Assembly: GCA_037176725.1 (NCBI GenBank)
Contig: JAZBRS010000035.1
Span: forward strand, 49,424,001-49,488,000
DNA: 64,000 nt
Direction of reading: 5' to 3'
DNA from: Posidonia oceanica
Taxonomy: Eukaryota; Streptophyta; Magnoliopsida; Alismatales; Posidoniaceae
Notes under the pieces: model-generated
Database searches by the model: none
Told to the model about the DNA's origin: nothing
The model's input: only the letters and a program-made list of their open reading frames with translations
Translations under genes and position numbers: made by a program
In this document: piece after piece, positions 9,300 to 20,790 of the stretch
Layout of the letters: every line of letters begins with the position of its first letter
Position numbering within the stretch: the stretch's first letter is position 1

Positions 9300-11837
9300 T
9301 CAGATCAAATGGATTCCCGACTCGGAGCCGGCAACTGCCGCGAGATAGAGACTAACTGGGAAAGGCTCGGAGATGTCAGAGATGAGATCAGAAGGGTCTA
9401 CTACAGAAGTAGCAGGCCCAGAAGGAAAGACAGAGTGGACGCCTGAGGTTCCCGCCCCTCCCGGATAAGAGTGCTCCGGTAAAGGTTGGCGGACGATGCC
9501 AGAATGCGGGGGAACAGCTGGAGATGCAGATGCATGAGTGCGTGCTTGAGTGGAAGCCTCGTGCGTGTCGATCACAATCGTTCCCGATTCGATCAGGTCC
9601 TGAATTGCGTTCTGCAAGGAGAAGCAATTATCCGTCGAATGCCCGACGCTTCGATGGAAATTGCAGAAGAGGTCCGGCCTAAACCAATGCGGCAGAGGGC
9701 TTGGCGGCGGACGAACCTCCGGGAACTTCAGGAGCGATGCCACCTTCGGCAAGATGTCCGTGAGTGGTTCCACCAGTGGGGTGAAATTCCTCCTCTCAGC
9801 GGGTGGTCTTCTTTGCCTTGGGTGTGAGCCTTGCTGGACCGGTGCGGCAGGATAGACCGGTCTAGCGGTGGTAGTGATGTGCGGTGTGTGCGGGTTCCTA
9901 GGTGCAGGAGCGTACACCATCTGAGCTGGGGCAGGCCGAGACGGCAAGCGAACAGGCACAGCAGGAGAATCAACGAATGCAACAGCGGGTTTCGGCGAGT
10001 CCTTCTTCTTCGGGCGGTTGTTGTTGCTGCCGCTGTTGTTGTTGTTGAAGGTGCTGTTGTTGACACTGTTGCTGCTGATCGCTGCCTGCTTAGCGAACGC
10101 AGAGAGAGCTGGGAAGTTGCCACTCCGCAAAGAACTCTCTACGCGCGCTCCAGCTCTGATGAGTGCCGCAAAAGTAGTGACTGGTTGAATGCTAAGCAGA
10201 GCCCTGAGATACGGCTGCGCCCCTTTGATGACGATTTCGATAGATTCCTCGTCAGAGGGTCTATCTCGAACCTGAGAGGCAAGGGCGCGCCAGCGGCCGA
10301 CGTACTCCCCGAACGGCTCGCCAGAGTTCTGCTTGATGGCGATCAAGTCCGCCCTCTTTGGGACAAGATCGAGGTTGAAGGAGTATTGCTCCAGGAACGC
10401 CTGACTGAGGTCGTTCCAAGTCTTGATGGCTAACATATCGAGTGATGTGAACCACTTGAGTGCCGGCCCGGTCAAACTCTTCTGGAACAAGCGGATCAGC
10501 AACCTCTCGTCAGCCTGAAGCTGAGCGAGATCACCGCAATACGCCTTCAGGTGTGCTACGGGACAGCCCCTACCATTATACTTCTCGAAGTCTGGGATTT
10601 TGAACTTCGGAGGGAGTACCGCCTCTGGAAAGCAACAGAGGTCCCGAAATTGGTAGGTCTGGTGCTCAGTACCCTGCACTAGTCGTAGTGCCTTCTCCAA
10701 GACGTCCATCCGGTTATTGATGGGGTCTGGAATTGCTGCTGTAGGAGAGGGATCAGCAGGGGTAGTGAGCACATACGCCGAATGGGTCGCACCTAAGTGC
10801 TCCTCTGGATCTACCATAGCGTCGCCTGGTGGAGCAACGGGATGGCCGGCGTATCCGTGCTGGGGGATAGTGTATGCAGGAGTGTATGCAGGATGCTGGA
10901 CCTGATGAAGAGGAGAAGAATAAATGCCATGCTGTGCTGGGATAGGGGGAGGATGACGGAGCACCAGTTGCTGTACAGGCGGAGTGCCAGACAGCGAGCC
11001 AGTGAGGTACTGGGCTCCAGCCGGTCCAAAAGACTAACCACCAGAAGGAAGTGGAGCATGCTGTGCCAAGTGTTGTACAGGGGGAGGCAGTAAACGAGCC
11101 CCCATCGTCGGAACCGTGAGCAGTTGCGACGATGGTCGAGGTGGAGGTGCAGAGGTTGATGCATGAAATGCAGGAACTGGCCTCGGAGGAACCTCAGGGA
11201 CGACAGAGACAGAAGAAGGACGAACTGATAGAGCCATGCCCTGCAGTCTCTGGGCAAGCTCCATCAGGTGCTGGTACTGCGCTTCGGGCGTCTCGGCAGT
11301 GGGGACGCTGAAGTGCAGTGCCGGCGGGGATTGAGAAGCAAGGGGCACGGACACAGATGGTCCGGGAAGGAAGGTTTCTACAGAAAAGGTCGCAGCAGCG
11401 GTGGAAGGGATGTCGAAAGCGACGTATCCCTGGGACGGAGGGGGCAATGGCGTCTCCGGAACGCGAGTAACGGTCGTCAAGATAGACTCGGCGACTGGAT
11501 CCGGAGGAAGGGAGGCTTGCCACTGCCCCGGGGTGTACTGAGAACCTAGAGACGTCAGAGGGGGAAACCCTGGCGTCGGAGGGGGAACAAGGGGGACAGA
11601 AAGAGCAACTGGAGGGGCCAGAACGGAAACACCCTCCGTGACAGGAGTAAAAGAGGACTCACTAACGTACTGGGCCATCGCTGACCTAGAGCGTGTGAGA
11701 ACAGGACTGCGACGAGTATTCAAGCGGTGCTTCCTAGGAGGAGCTATCGTCGCAAGTGCGGATAGCTCGGAAGGGGAATGGTCGCGAACTAAGTCGCAAA
11801 AGGGCGTCAACGAGGGTCGATACTCGAGTTCTGGCAA
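9300..11837 (-). pseudogene. Element A gag (capsid, nucleocapsid)
   Basis: Structural protein that packages the element RNA. The N-terminal part is Pro/Ser-rich and ends at a TAG at 11034-11036, where D and E have CAG. The frame then continues in phase. The retrotransposon gag domain is recognisable ('GPALKWFTSLDMLAIKTW', 'DLSQAFLEQYSFNLDLVPKR', 'GEYVGRWRALASQV'). A C-x2-H-x4-H-x4-C zinc knuckle (CNFHRSVGHSTDNC) lies at about 9640-9670. The frame ends at a TGA at 9300-9302. The most upstream possible codon of the open frame is TTG, not ATG. The first conserved ATG (residues MAQ, about 11678) is shared with D and E, but homology with D continues upstream to about 11830, where a TTTGCCAG acceptor-like site lies. 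A spliced 5' exon may therefore supply the true start. Confidence 0.88.
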
Positions 11838-12992
11838 AGGGAGACTCGCTTACCGATCATGCTGACACAACAGAAGGAAATTAGGGTTAGAAACTAAAAG
11901 ATGAATGCAAATGAGTTAGTTAAGTGGCGTGAATGATGTGCATGCTTTCTAGTATGCCCCCCTTTACCTAACTAGTGTTTCCTAGCAAGGCTGTCTACTC
12001 CGGGTATCCCTTGGATGTACGGGTCACCGACTCAGGTTAGAAAAAGTAGGTCCCCTGTCTAACTCCCGGCCCAAAGCTCAGGTAATGACAGGGTGGTGCG
12101 TTGGTGGCCTCTACCCCGCCAAAGCGTGGGTGGTACCCTCTACTAACACCGACACGACCCCCGGACAAGGAGGGGGCGGACCGACCAACTTATGCCACGC
12201 CCAAAGCAGTGGAAAAAGAGGCCGGAACCGTCCTTCGCAGACTAGTAGGTGGACTCAGAGGAGAAGAATGCATGCCCTATATGATGCTTATGCAAAATGA
12301 TTAGAGTTTTTTATCTTGCACATTTTATTAACCAAAGGGAGTGAAGGATTGTTTGTAGTCTCTAGTTACCCCTAGAAGTTCTTTTTACTTGCATTTTTTA
12401 GTTAACCATGGGGGAAGCAGACAAGTCTCTACTATCCTAAGCATGGCAAGTGCAAAAGGGAAGAAAATCAGTCAAAATGGCAAGCAACCATCATACAGCA
12501 CAACAAAAGGCATGTTCATGGCATGTGCGAGTGTTTGTGAATATGATGGTGAAAAAGAAACATTCATCAAGTCAAAAGGCATGTAAGCATAGTATGTGCG
12601 TGTGTAGTGGCATAGCAAGGGTGTAAAAGAAGCATTCAACATCCAAAAAGCATGTATTTTAGCCAAACAAAGTATGTAGACATGTAATGTGCAAGAATTA
12701 AAGCAATAATGAGCAAATAAGATAAGACAAGGTAAAAGTAAGCAGACTGTAAAGGAAATAAGAGCATAAGCAAGACAAGAAGTAAATAAACAAGCAAAGG
12801 AGCAAAGCCAAGCAAAAGAAAGCGCAAATCGAGGCAAAAGAGGTGCAAAAACCTAAGCGAAGTAGCCACAAAGCGACTTGCTAGGAGTTTGCACAGAAAA
12901 GCGAGCAAAACAGGCGAAGAAGGCACACAAGGCAGACAAAGCTGCAAAACAAGCGAGCGAAAAGCCGGGAATGAAAGCCGGAGTCTAGTCAG
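11838..12992 (-). other. Element A 5' leader between PBS and gag
   Basis: Non-coding leader of about 1.15 kb. It contains blocks shared with D (40201-40450) and E (about 55670-55980). One is the stretch around 'CTACTTTTTCTAACCTGAGT' (sense), near 12030-12060. Another is the region naming a run of Cs and 'CCACCACCCTG', near 12080-12200. The part at 12300-12960 is A-rich with repeated 'GCATG'/'GCAAA' words. It probably holds packaging signals and, if the proposed LTR donor is used, is part of a 5' intron. Confidence 0.6.
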
Positions 12993-13011
12993 ATCCCCAG
13001 CAGAGTCGCCA
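12993..13011 (-). promoter_or_regulatory. Primer-binding site of element A (tRNA-Arg type)
   Basis: The sense strand reads TGGCGACTCTGCTGGGGAT, one base after the LTR terminus. It matches, with two differences in the middle, the complement of the 3' end of a plant tRNA-Arg (the type ending GGAGTCGCCA; recalled, not searched). Ogre elements are known to use tRNA-Arg. It fixes both the orientation and the inner LTR boundary. Confidence 0.8.
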
Positions 13012-13012
13012 C

Positions 13013-16000
13013 TGTAGCGATCCCGATCGGAATCAGGCTCGCTATATTCAGCGGCGATTGAGATCCGAGGAAGAGGCTCAACTCGAAAACACTTGAAATT
13101 GAGGAGAAAAAGGAAAGATAAGACAAATCAGAGTCGCCACCATGTCTATTAACGGGAGACAAGGAAAACCGGGGAAATGCGTAAATTAACACGCAAAACC
13201 GAGCAAAAAATGCAAAGCAAAGCAATGCAAAGGAAAACAAATGCAAACAAATGCAAATGAGATGACTCTAGCCTAGGATAAGGGTAGTACGGTCATTGCG
13301 GGCCGAAAGACAGGGTAAGGACTCCTGTTACGTGCGGGGAAGGTGTTAGGCACCCCCGACACGCCCGAAAATCGGTCTTTCTAGGCTTACGCTCGCATAC
13401 GCAGAAAAATGCAGGATTGAATGCCTATGTGCCTATAAATGCCTGAATGAATGCTCAAGGTGTGCTCTAAGTGGGAAGAGACAAAGCAAAGAAGTAAACG
13501 TGCTCTCTAAGTGCTCAGCTGCGCTGTCCGTGTTCCGAATTAGGCGAAACCTAGCTCGTGAGAACTCCAGACAGTAAGCATCACAGCCCTATATGCAAAT
13601 GCAGGCGAGAAAGCAAAACAACGAGAAAACCATGCAATGCAGTCGGCATGCAAGGGAAAACGGCGTAAAACACGCAAAACTAGACGAAAAAAGAGCAAGG
13701 CACGCAGAACGGAGCAAAAGAACAAAACCGGCACGCAAAACGAGCGAGAAAGCAAGGTAGCACGCAAAACGAGACAAGAAAACAGAAGGGCACGCGAAAC
13801 GGTGCAAAAGAACGAAACCGGCACGCAAAACAAGCGGGAAAACAAGGCAGCGCACAAAACAAGGCAAGAAAACAGAAGGGCACGCGAAACGGTGCAAAAG
13901 CGAGAGCGGGTACGCGAAACGGTGCCAAAACAGCGAAGCAAAAACCTCAGAAAAGCCATGCGAAATGCAAGAATGCAGAAAAGATCAAAAGAGGCCAAAG
14001 GGGGGCAAAACAACGTGTGTGTAAGAACAGACGTCGTTTAGGACCACTCGGAGTAGGTGTGAAGACCTACAGAGGGGAGAGTGTGCAAATGGAGGGATTA
14101 CCACTTCTTAGCGACTGTTTCCCACTAAACCGTTCCACGGTGTGTCTCGCATGCTGCCCAAAGCTCGCGATGCGATCGGATCGTGGAAAAGGGAGAAGAA
14201 AGCCACATTAAGTGATAGATCCAGGGAAAACTCAACACAAAACACTCAGGGGTACGCGAAATGGGGATTGGAAGATACAAGCAGAAAGGGGAGGCCCTAT
14301 TCTACATGCTCAAAGAGACAGAAAGCGAAAACAAGGAAAACTTGTGCAAATGGTATGCAAATGAATGCAATGCAGGGGTTCAGGAGGACATACCTGGAAA
14401 TCCGGGAGCCTGATCTGAAATCTGTCTAGTCCATGCTGAAGAACGCTTCGCTGCGGTCGCCTGGGCAGCTTACTTGAGAAGATCCAACGGCCGGATTGAA
14501 AGATATCGCGGCTTCAAGGCTGAAGGGCCAGAACAGGGGAGAAGAACAGATCTAGGTGTTCAGGAGGTCCTAGGGATGTGCAAAAGGTCCTCCCAAGTGA
14601 AAGGGAGCTAAAAGTGCTTGGTGTGTGCAAGAAGATGCTAAAATGCAAGACTAGATGAGTGCAGGATGCATGCAAAAGCAAGAAAAAGCAATGATAAGAA
14701 ACTGGGAAAAGCCAGGAGTTCAGAAGGCATTTTGAAAATGAAAAGGGGCTAAAAATGCAAATTTCCCAGAAAACAGGGTTCCATGGGAAAGGATTTTGAA
14801 AACAGGGGAAGACAGAGGTCTATTTGGCAAAAAACTAGGCTCAGAAAGTTGTTTTGAAAAGAGGGTATGCATTAAAAGAGGTTTTGAAACCAAAAAGGGA
14901 TCAGAAAGCAATTTTAAGAAAACTGGGGTCTAAAATGCAAATTTCCCAGAAAACAAGGTTCTGGGGAGTCTGGGAATACTAGTGGAAGGTCTATATGCAA
15001 TTTGGTAGGCAGAGGAGCTAGAATGCAACCTAGGGGCAAAATGGTCTTTTCACATGATTTTTTAAGAGATGCAAGGACCTATGTGTGATTTTGAAATCAT
15101 GCAGGGGCCAAAAATGCAATTTAGTATGGAAAACATGCTCTGAAAATCAAATAACAGGACTGTAGTGTAATTTTTAGAAAGAACAGGATTGAAAATGCAA
15201 TATAATAAGCTAAAATTCATGCAGCACAGTTACTGTCCATTTAAAATGGACCCAACTGCAAAAATGCAAAACTAGAAGGCAAAATATGCAATGCAGTATG
15301 CAAAAATTAAAAATAAAAGCTAAGTTCCTACAGTGCATGGACCTACATGCAAAATCAGAAACATGCAGGGACTTAGAATGCAATGCAGTATGGTAAAATA
15401 TATGTAAATAAATGAACTGATTTAGTGCAGGACTTATATGCAAAAAATGAAAACAGAGGGGCTAAAATGCAAAATATTATAACAGCACAGCACAGTAAAT
15501 GGACCAAATTGCAAATAATGAAAACCATAAACAGATCATGCAATTTAGTATGATTTTGATTCAAAAATACGGCAGATTAAATGAAATAAGGACTGGAATG
15601 TAAAATGACAGAAACTTAAACCAAATATGCAATATTTACCTAAAAACTTTAGCTAGAACAAAATAAACGCACAGTAACTGGTCGACGGCGACGAGTACTG
15701 TAGCAGAACGCCGGCAGTACTCGTGGCCGCCGACAGGGGAGGCTGAGGAGGCGCGGGAGGGCGGAGCTTGATGCTGGCATTCGTGCGGAGCTTCGGAGAC
15801 TGCCGGAGCGGCATTCTGTTGGTCGGAGCGTCCGGAGGATCAGCAGCCGGCGCCGGAGAAGGAAAGGTGACCGGCGAGTTGAGGACGGAGCAGAAGGACT
15901 GGAAAACCTATTCTAAAGGCTGGGGAAGCAAGAGAAGAGGAAGAGGAGGCTAAGGGAAGCAAGGTCTTTCTTTTTCCCGCGCCTGAGTCGTTCCCCCGAC

Positions 16001-18821
16001 GTCAGTGGTTCCTGAGGTCGCCGGTGGAGTCCGTCTGATAGCTGCGGGTGCTGTCGGCTGCTCGCGAGGGCTGGAGTCGATTCAGGATGATCCTCCGGAG
16101 CTTCCCAGACGTCCGGACTGGAGCTCTACAGCTCGGAGGAGGATTCGGCACTTTTGTGTTCAGGGGATACTGCCGGAGGTGGGGAGAAGTTGTTGTTGCT
16201 CGTCTGGTAGAGCGAAGCCCTCCGAGAGGTTGCTGGAGGTGCGGGGAGTGGATTTGGATGACTGGCTTAGGTTTCTAGAAGGTGTGGAGTGGAATTGGAG
16301 CTGGGTCGAATTTCTGGTCAGTGGCTGATGCAGGTGTTTCTTATGTTGTTTGGGATCTGTGGTGGGAGTTAGGGCCGGAGGTTAGGGGCTCTGGAGAGGT
16401 GGATGTATGGTGAACTTCTGGGTAGAATTTGGGAGAAGGTGGTGGGCTGGAGTGGAGGAAATTGCAAAGGGAGTTAGGTCGGGTTGCAGTTGGCTTCAGA
16501 TGGTGTTTCATAGCGGTTTAGGTGGTGGAATGGCTGGGGAATGATGCTGGGAAATGGCTGGGTTTTGGGTGAACTTTGGGGGAGTATTTGGGAGAAAGAT
16601 GGGGGTCTGAAGTGGAGTTGGGGGATTGGAAAAGAAAGAAGGACGTTTGCTGAATTTTTCAGAGAAGGAAAGAGGACTGGGTGGGGGGATTGGGCTCTGA
16701 TGAGGGCTTCTCTCCGGGATGTCGAAGACTCACAAACACTCTCTTCTCCTCTCTCTTTTCTCTGGAATTGAAAGAAGTGCAGAGGAGAAGGAAGGCCGCA
16801 CAGGTGGAAGGAAAATCTGGATTTTGGTCTCTCTCTGGGTTTACTCTGATTGCTCTGGATTGCTCTGGATTGCTCACTCTGGCTCGCTCACACTGGCACT
16901 GGCAACTGGCACACTACTCATTGAAAGGAAGGAGCGGGAGGCTTATATCCGGAGCTGCTGCTGCTGGGCGCGAGCTGGGAATTCAAACTCGACCGGCGAT
17001 TACTGCAGCGGAGGGGACGGGGCGACCGGCTCCGGATTTGGTGCTGAGATGGAGGAGACGGCGGGCTGCTGTAGACTGAAATGATGGAGCTTTAAAATTC
17101 AAATGGGAGGAGGGAATGGTAGCCGGCCGTCGCGGGAAGAACTGCAGAAGAAGTTTGCAGAAGGAGAAGGAGGAAGACGGAGTGCGTGGGCCGGACTGCT
17201 GCGGGCCGAGAAAAAAGAAAGAAAAAAGAAAAAGAAGAAACGAGCCGGATTGAGCCCAGTAAGGAAAGAAAGAAAGAAAGAAAGAAGGAAGAAAGAAAGA
17301 GAGGGTAGAATGGGGAAATAAAATAGGTAAAAATAAACTAAAAATAAGTAAAAATATTAGAAGAGTTGTGCTGTAGATTAGGATTTTAATTAAGATTTTT
17401 AATGGTTATTTTGAGTTGATTAATGTGTTTTGGGCTTGATTAGGGTTTTAGGGCTTTGGTTTTGTTTTTAATTGATTTTCACTTGATTAAATGTTTGTTA
17501 AACCTTTTTTAAATTGTTTTAAAAACTGTATTTCCCTTGTTGGACACTTAGGATGTTAATTAGGATTTTTTAGGATTTATTTTCCTATTAATCAGGGTTG
17601 GTTTTAGGTTTTTAAGTTGTAGTCCTCTTAGGGTTTTTCCTTCTTAAGTCTTTTAAGTTATGTTTTGATTTTTATTTTGTTGATTTTTCTTGAAGTTTTT
17701 AGTTAGATTTTTCTGGTTTGATAGGGTGTCTTTTAGGTCTTTCAGATGTGTTTTTCTTTTCTTTTTTAATTAAGCTTTTAACTTGTTTTTCTTATGTTTA
17801 CTAGGTTAAGTCTTTTGCCTTCCTTAATTACTTGTTTTAATATTTGATTTTTTAATTCTTCTTTTTGGGTTTGTTTTTTAATTCTTCTGATGGGTTTTTA
17901 CCTTTGGTGGGTTTTGATTTTATTTTAGCTTTTTCCTTGATTTTTCAGTGTTTTCTTTTGATTTGTTTTGCATTTTTTAGTTTGCATGCTTGGTTTTCTT
18001 TTTAGCTTGCTTAAGTTAAGTTTAAGTTGTTAATTGCTTGTTTAACATTTTTTGATTGTTTTTCTTAGGGTTCTGATTTGTTTCTTTTGTGTTTTGAGAT
18101 TTTACAGATTTTTATGGGTTTTTGTGGATTTTTGCAAAATGGGGAAAAGTAAAAGAGAAGGAGTAAAGAAATGGAAAAAGAGGGAAATAAAAGGGAAAGA
18201 GATAGGTTGGAAGAAAATGATTTTTTAAAATTCAGAAAAAATATTAAAAATGAAGTAAAAATAGGGATAAGATAGAGGAAGGATAGAAGCACAGAGGGGG
18301 CCCACAGCCAGACCAGAAAAAGGATAAGAAAGGGATGGAAAGAGAGATGATAATCAGGAGAGAGAGAGAGGAGAGAGAAAATGATAATCCCGGAGAGAGA
18401 AAAGGATAATTTGGGTGAAAGAGGGTCTTAATGGTCTTGGAATGGGGTGAGAATTGGTGAGTGGGTAGTCTAGGGTTTGAAGTCTTGGTTCTAAAGTTTT
18501 GGTTTGATTTTAAGGGGGTTTGGAGGGGTTTCAAGGTGTAGAAAAAAGGTAGTTTCACCTAGGTTTTCTAGGGTTTTTGGGAATGGGTCAGGTTTGGAAA
18601 TTTCTAGGTTTTTGGGTAAGTTTGTTGAGTGGATAGTGGTGGGTTTTCCTATGGTTTTTGGTTAGGTTTTGAGGTTGGGAAGGGGGGCAAAGGTCTGGGC
18701 CAGGACAGGCTGATTTTGGAGGGTAGAGAGGAGGGTTAGGGTTAGGGTTTGGTCGAGGTTTGATCCAGCAATCACCAAGAGGGCTCCAAGGGTCCGGGCC
18801 TGCCAAGATGGGGTGTCAACA
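13013..18821 (-). repeat. 5' LTR of element A (5809 bp)
   Basis: It runs on the minus strand from TGTTGACACCCC (18821) to CTACA (13013), TG...CA ended. It has the same internal order as LTR C: an A/T-skewed zone (about 17330-18300), a GA/CT-rich 'GATAATC' zone near 18340-18410, a GC-rich zone (about 15690-17200), degenerate 'TTGCATTTTAGTCC' repeats (about 14640-15650), a splice-donor-like site (14393), a 30-bp minisatellite (13640-13945), a conserved GGTGCCTAACACC block (13337-13400) and a PBS-like copy (13129-13141). No real gene is seen; short frames are by-products of these repeats. Confidence 0.9.
13640..13945 (-). repeat. 30-bp minisatellite in LTR A
   Basis: About ten degenerate 30-bp units containing the sense core CACCGTTTTGCGTGCC. 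The same array is in LTR C (26095-26440), B (37735-37985) and both LTRs of E. Open frames across it give Arg/Lys-rich or Phe/Cys-rich repeat peptides in all frames, which is expected from a 30-bp period (a multiple of three) and is not evidence of coding. Confidence 0.85.
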
Positions 18822-19605
18822 CCGATAAGTCCGATATCTTATCATTCTATTCTTTTATTCATTTGCCGGCCGATAAGTCCGATATCTTATCATCTCTTTC
18901 CCTTTGCCGGCCGATAAGTCCGATATCTTATCATCTCTTTCCCTTTGCCGGCCGATAAGTCCGATATCTTATCATCTCTTTCCCTTTGCCGGCCGATAAG
19001 TCTGATATCTTATCATCCCTTCATCCCCTCTTTGCCGGCCGATAAGTCCGATATCTTATCATTCTATTCTTTTATTCATTTGCCGGCCAATAAGTTCGAT
19101 ATCTTATCATCTCTTTCCCTTTGCCGACCGATAAGTCCGATATCTTATCATCCCTTCATCCCCTCTTTGCCGGCCGATAAGTCCGATATCTTATCATTCT
19201 ATTCTTTTATTCATTTGCCGGCCGATAAGTCCGATATCTTATCATCTCTTTCCCTTTGCCGGTCGATAAGTCCGATATCTTATCATTCCTTCATCCCCTC
19301 TTTGCCGGCCGATAAGTCCGATATCTTATCATCTCTTTCCCTCTTTGCCGGCCGATAAGTCCGATATCTTATCATCTCTTTCCCTCTTTGCCAGTCGATA
19401 AGTCCAATATCTTATCATTCCTTCTTTCCCTTTGCCGGCCGATAAGTCCGATATCTTATCAGTCCTTCATCCTCCCTTTGCCGGCCGATAAGTCCGATAT
19501 CTTATCATTCTATTCTTTTATTCATTTGCCGGTCGATAAGTCCGATATCTTATCACCCCTTTCCCTTTGCCTGCTGATAAGTCCGATATCTTATCAATTC
19601 CTCTT
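18822..19605 (+). repeat. GATAAG/CTTATC hairpin array of element C (18 units)
   Basis: Eighteen units of about 40-48 bp, each with the core GATAAG-TCCGATAT-CTTATC, a 6-bp stem with an 8-nt loop, preceded by GCCGGCC and separated by pyrimidine-rich spacers. Spacer types recur in order ('TCTATTCTTTTATTCATTTG', 'TCTCTTTCCCTTTG', 'CCCTTCATCCCCTCTTTG'), so amplification also happened in blocks of several units. It looks superficially like a CRISPR array but is the 3' UTR of a retrotransposon. Confidence 0.9.
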
Positions 19606-19775
19606 TTTCTTATCAATATCAATCATCAATCTCCTCTTTTTCTTATCAATATCAATCATCAATCTCTCCCTTTTCGTATCAATATCAATCATCAATCTCT
19701 CCTTTTTCTTATCAATATCAATCATCAATCTCTCCTTTTTCTTATCAATCAATCAATCAATCACTGCTCTTTTCG
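19606..19775 (+). repeat. Short tandem repeat, TATCAATATCAATCATCAATC units
   Basis: About five units of 34-37 bp, built from 'CTTATCAATATCAATCATC' with a pyrimidine spacer, ending in an (ATCA)n run. It joins the two hairpin arrays of element C and may derive from decayed units of the first array. Confidence 0.8.
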
Positions 19776-20790
19776 GTTGATAGGACCGTAAACTATCATC
19801 TTGGGCCGATCCCCGATTTGGCTCGCAGTTGTGTTATACGGCTGACATCCAGTAACTGTCCCTCGTAATTGCACCTTCCAGTTGATAGGACTGTAAACTA
19901 TCATTCTCTGGCTGATGATCCAAAACTCATCCTTAGCTGATACCCAAAACTATCACTTGCAATTACGTTATACAGCAGACATCCAGTAACTGTCCCTTGC
20001 ATTTGCAGCTTCCAGTTGATAGGACTGTAAACTATCGCTCCAGTTGATAGGACTATAAACTATCGTTCCAGTTGATAGGACTGTAAACTATCGTTCCAGT
20101 TGATAGGACCGTAAACTATCACCTGCAATTGCATTATACGGCTGATATCCAGTAACTATCCCTCATGATTGTGCTTTCCAGTTAATAGGACTGTAAACTA
20201 TCGCTTCAGTTGATAGGACTGTAAACTATCATTCCAGTTGATAGGACTGTAAACTATCGCTTCAGTTGATAGGACTGTAAACTATCACTCGCAATCGTGT
20301 TATATGGCTGATATCCAGTAACTATCCCTCGCAAATGCCCTTTCCAGTTGATAGGACTGTAAACTATCGCTCCAGTTGATAGGACTGTAAACTATCGTTC
20401 CAGTTGATAGGACTGTAAACTATCGCTCCGGTTGATAGGACCGTAAACTATCATTCTCTGGCATTTGCGTTATACGGCTGATATCCAGTAACTATCCCTC
20501 ATGGTTTGTGCTTTCCAGTTGATAGGACTGTAAACTATCGCTTCCAGTTGATAGGACTGTAAACTATCGCTCCAGTTGATAGGTCTGTAAACTATCGTTC
20601 CGGTTGATAGGACCGTAAACTATCCCGCACAACCATGTTATACGGCTGATATCCAGTAACTATCACTCACAACTGCCTCCGGTTGATAGGACCGTAAACT
20701 ATCGCTTCCAGTTGATAGGACTGTAAACTATCACTCTCGGTTGATAGGACCGTAAACTATCCGGCCGATAAGCCCGACACCTTATCAACT
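19776..20790 (+). repeat. GATAG/CTATC hairpin array of element C
   Basis: More than 20 units of about 23-27 bp with core GATAG-GACTGTAAA-CTATC, or GACCGTAAA in the loop. They are interspersed with a longer block containing 'GGCTGATATCCAGTAACTATC'-type units and 'TGCAATTGC' text at roughly 150-180 bp intervals. The array ends with one GATAAG-type unit near 20765-20786 that has changed (AAGCCCGACACCTTATC), linking the two array types of this element. Confidence 0.88.

Larger units (their letters stand above)
1..18821 (-). mobile_element. Element A: Tat/Ogre-like LTR retrotransposon, 3' end cut by window
   Basis: Minus-strand element. Its 5' LTR (18821 to 13013) starts TGTTGACACC and ends CTACA. 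It is followed by a PBS, a leader, a gag-PR-RT-RH-aRH-INT frame, a DUF7745-like gene and a hairpin-rich 3' tandem array. The 3' LTR is beyond base 1, so at least 18.8 kb is present. The right flank is the repeat array of element C, which shows A inserted into C and is the youngest layer on this side. It is no longer autonomous: the integrase core is deleted and the coding frame carries five stops. Confidence 0.9.

Noticed and set aside
13637..14041. Arg/Lys-rich open frames over the 30-bp LTR repeats (also 26015-26600, 45534-46050, 57240-57816)
   Set aside because: A 30-bp period keeps frames open in several phases on both strands. Indels of any size occur between copies and no domain or start context is conserved.
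18730..18755. Telomere-like GGGTTAGGGTTAGGGTTT
   Set aside because: Only about three imperfect units, inside LTR A. Similar CCCTA words occur in the same zone of the other LTRs.
18822..19605. CRISPR-like array: regular repeats with differing spacers
   Set aside because: The spacers are a few recurring pyrimidine-rich types, there are no cas genes, and the array lies in the 3' UTR of a plant retrotransposon.
18945..19780. Open frames encoding repeated 'ADKSDILS' peptides
   Set aside because: Translation of the hairpin array; it has no homologue or start context and lies in the 3' UTR.
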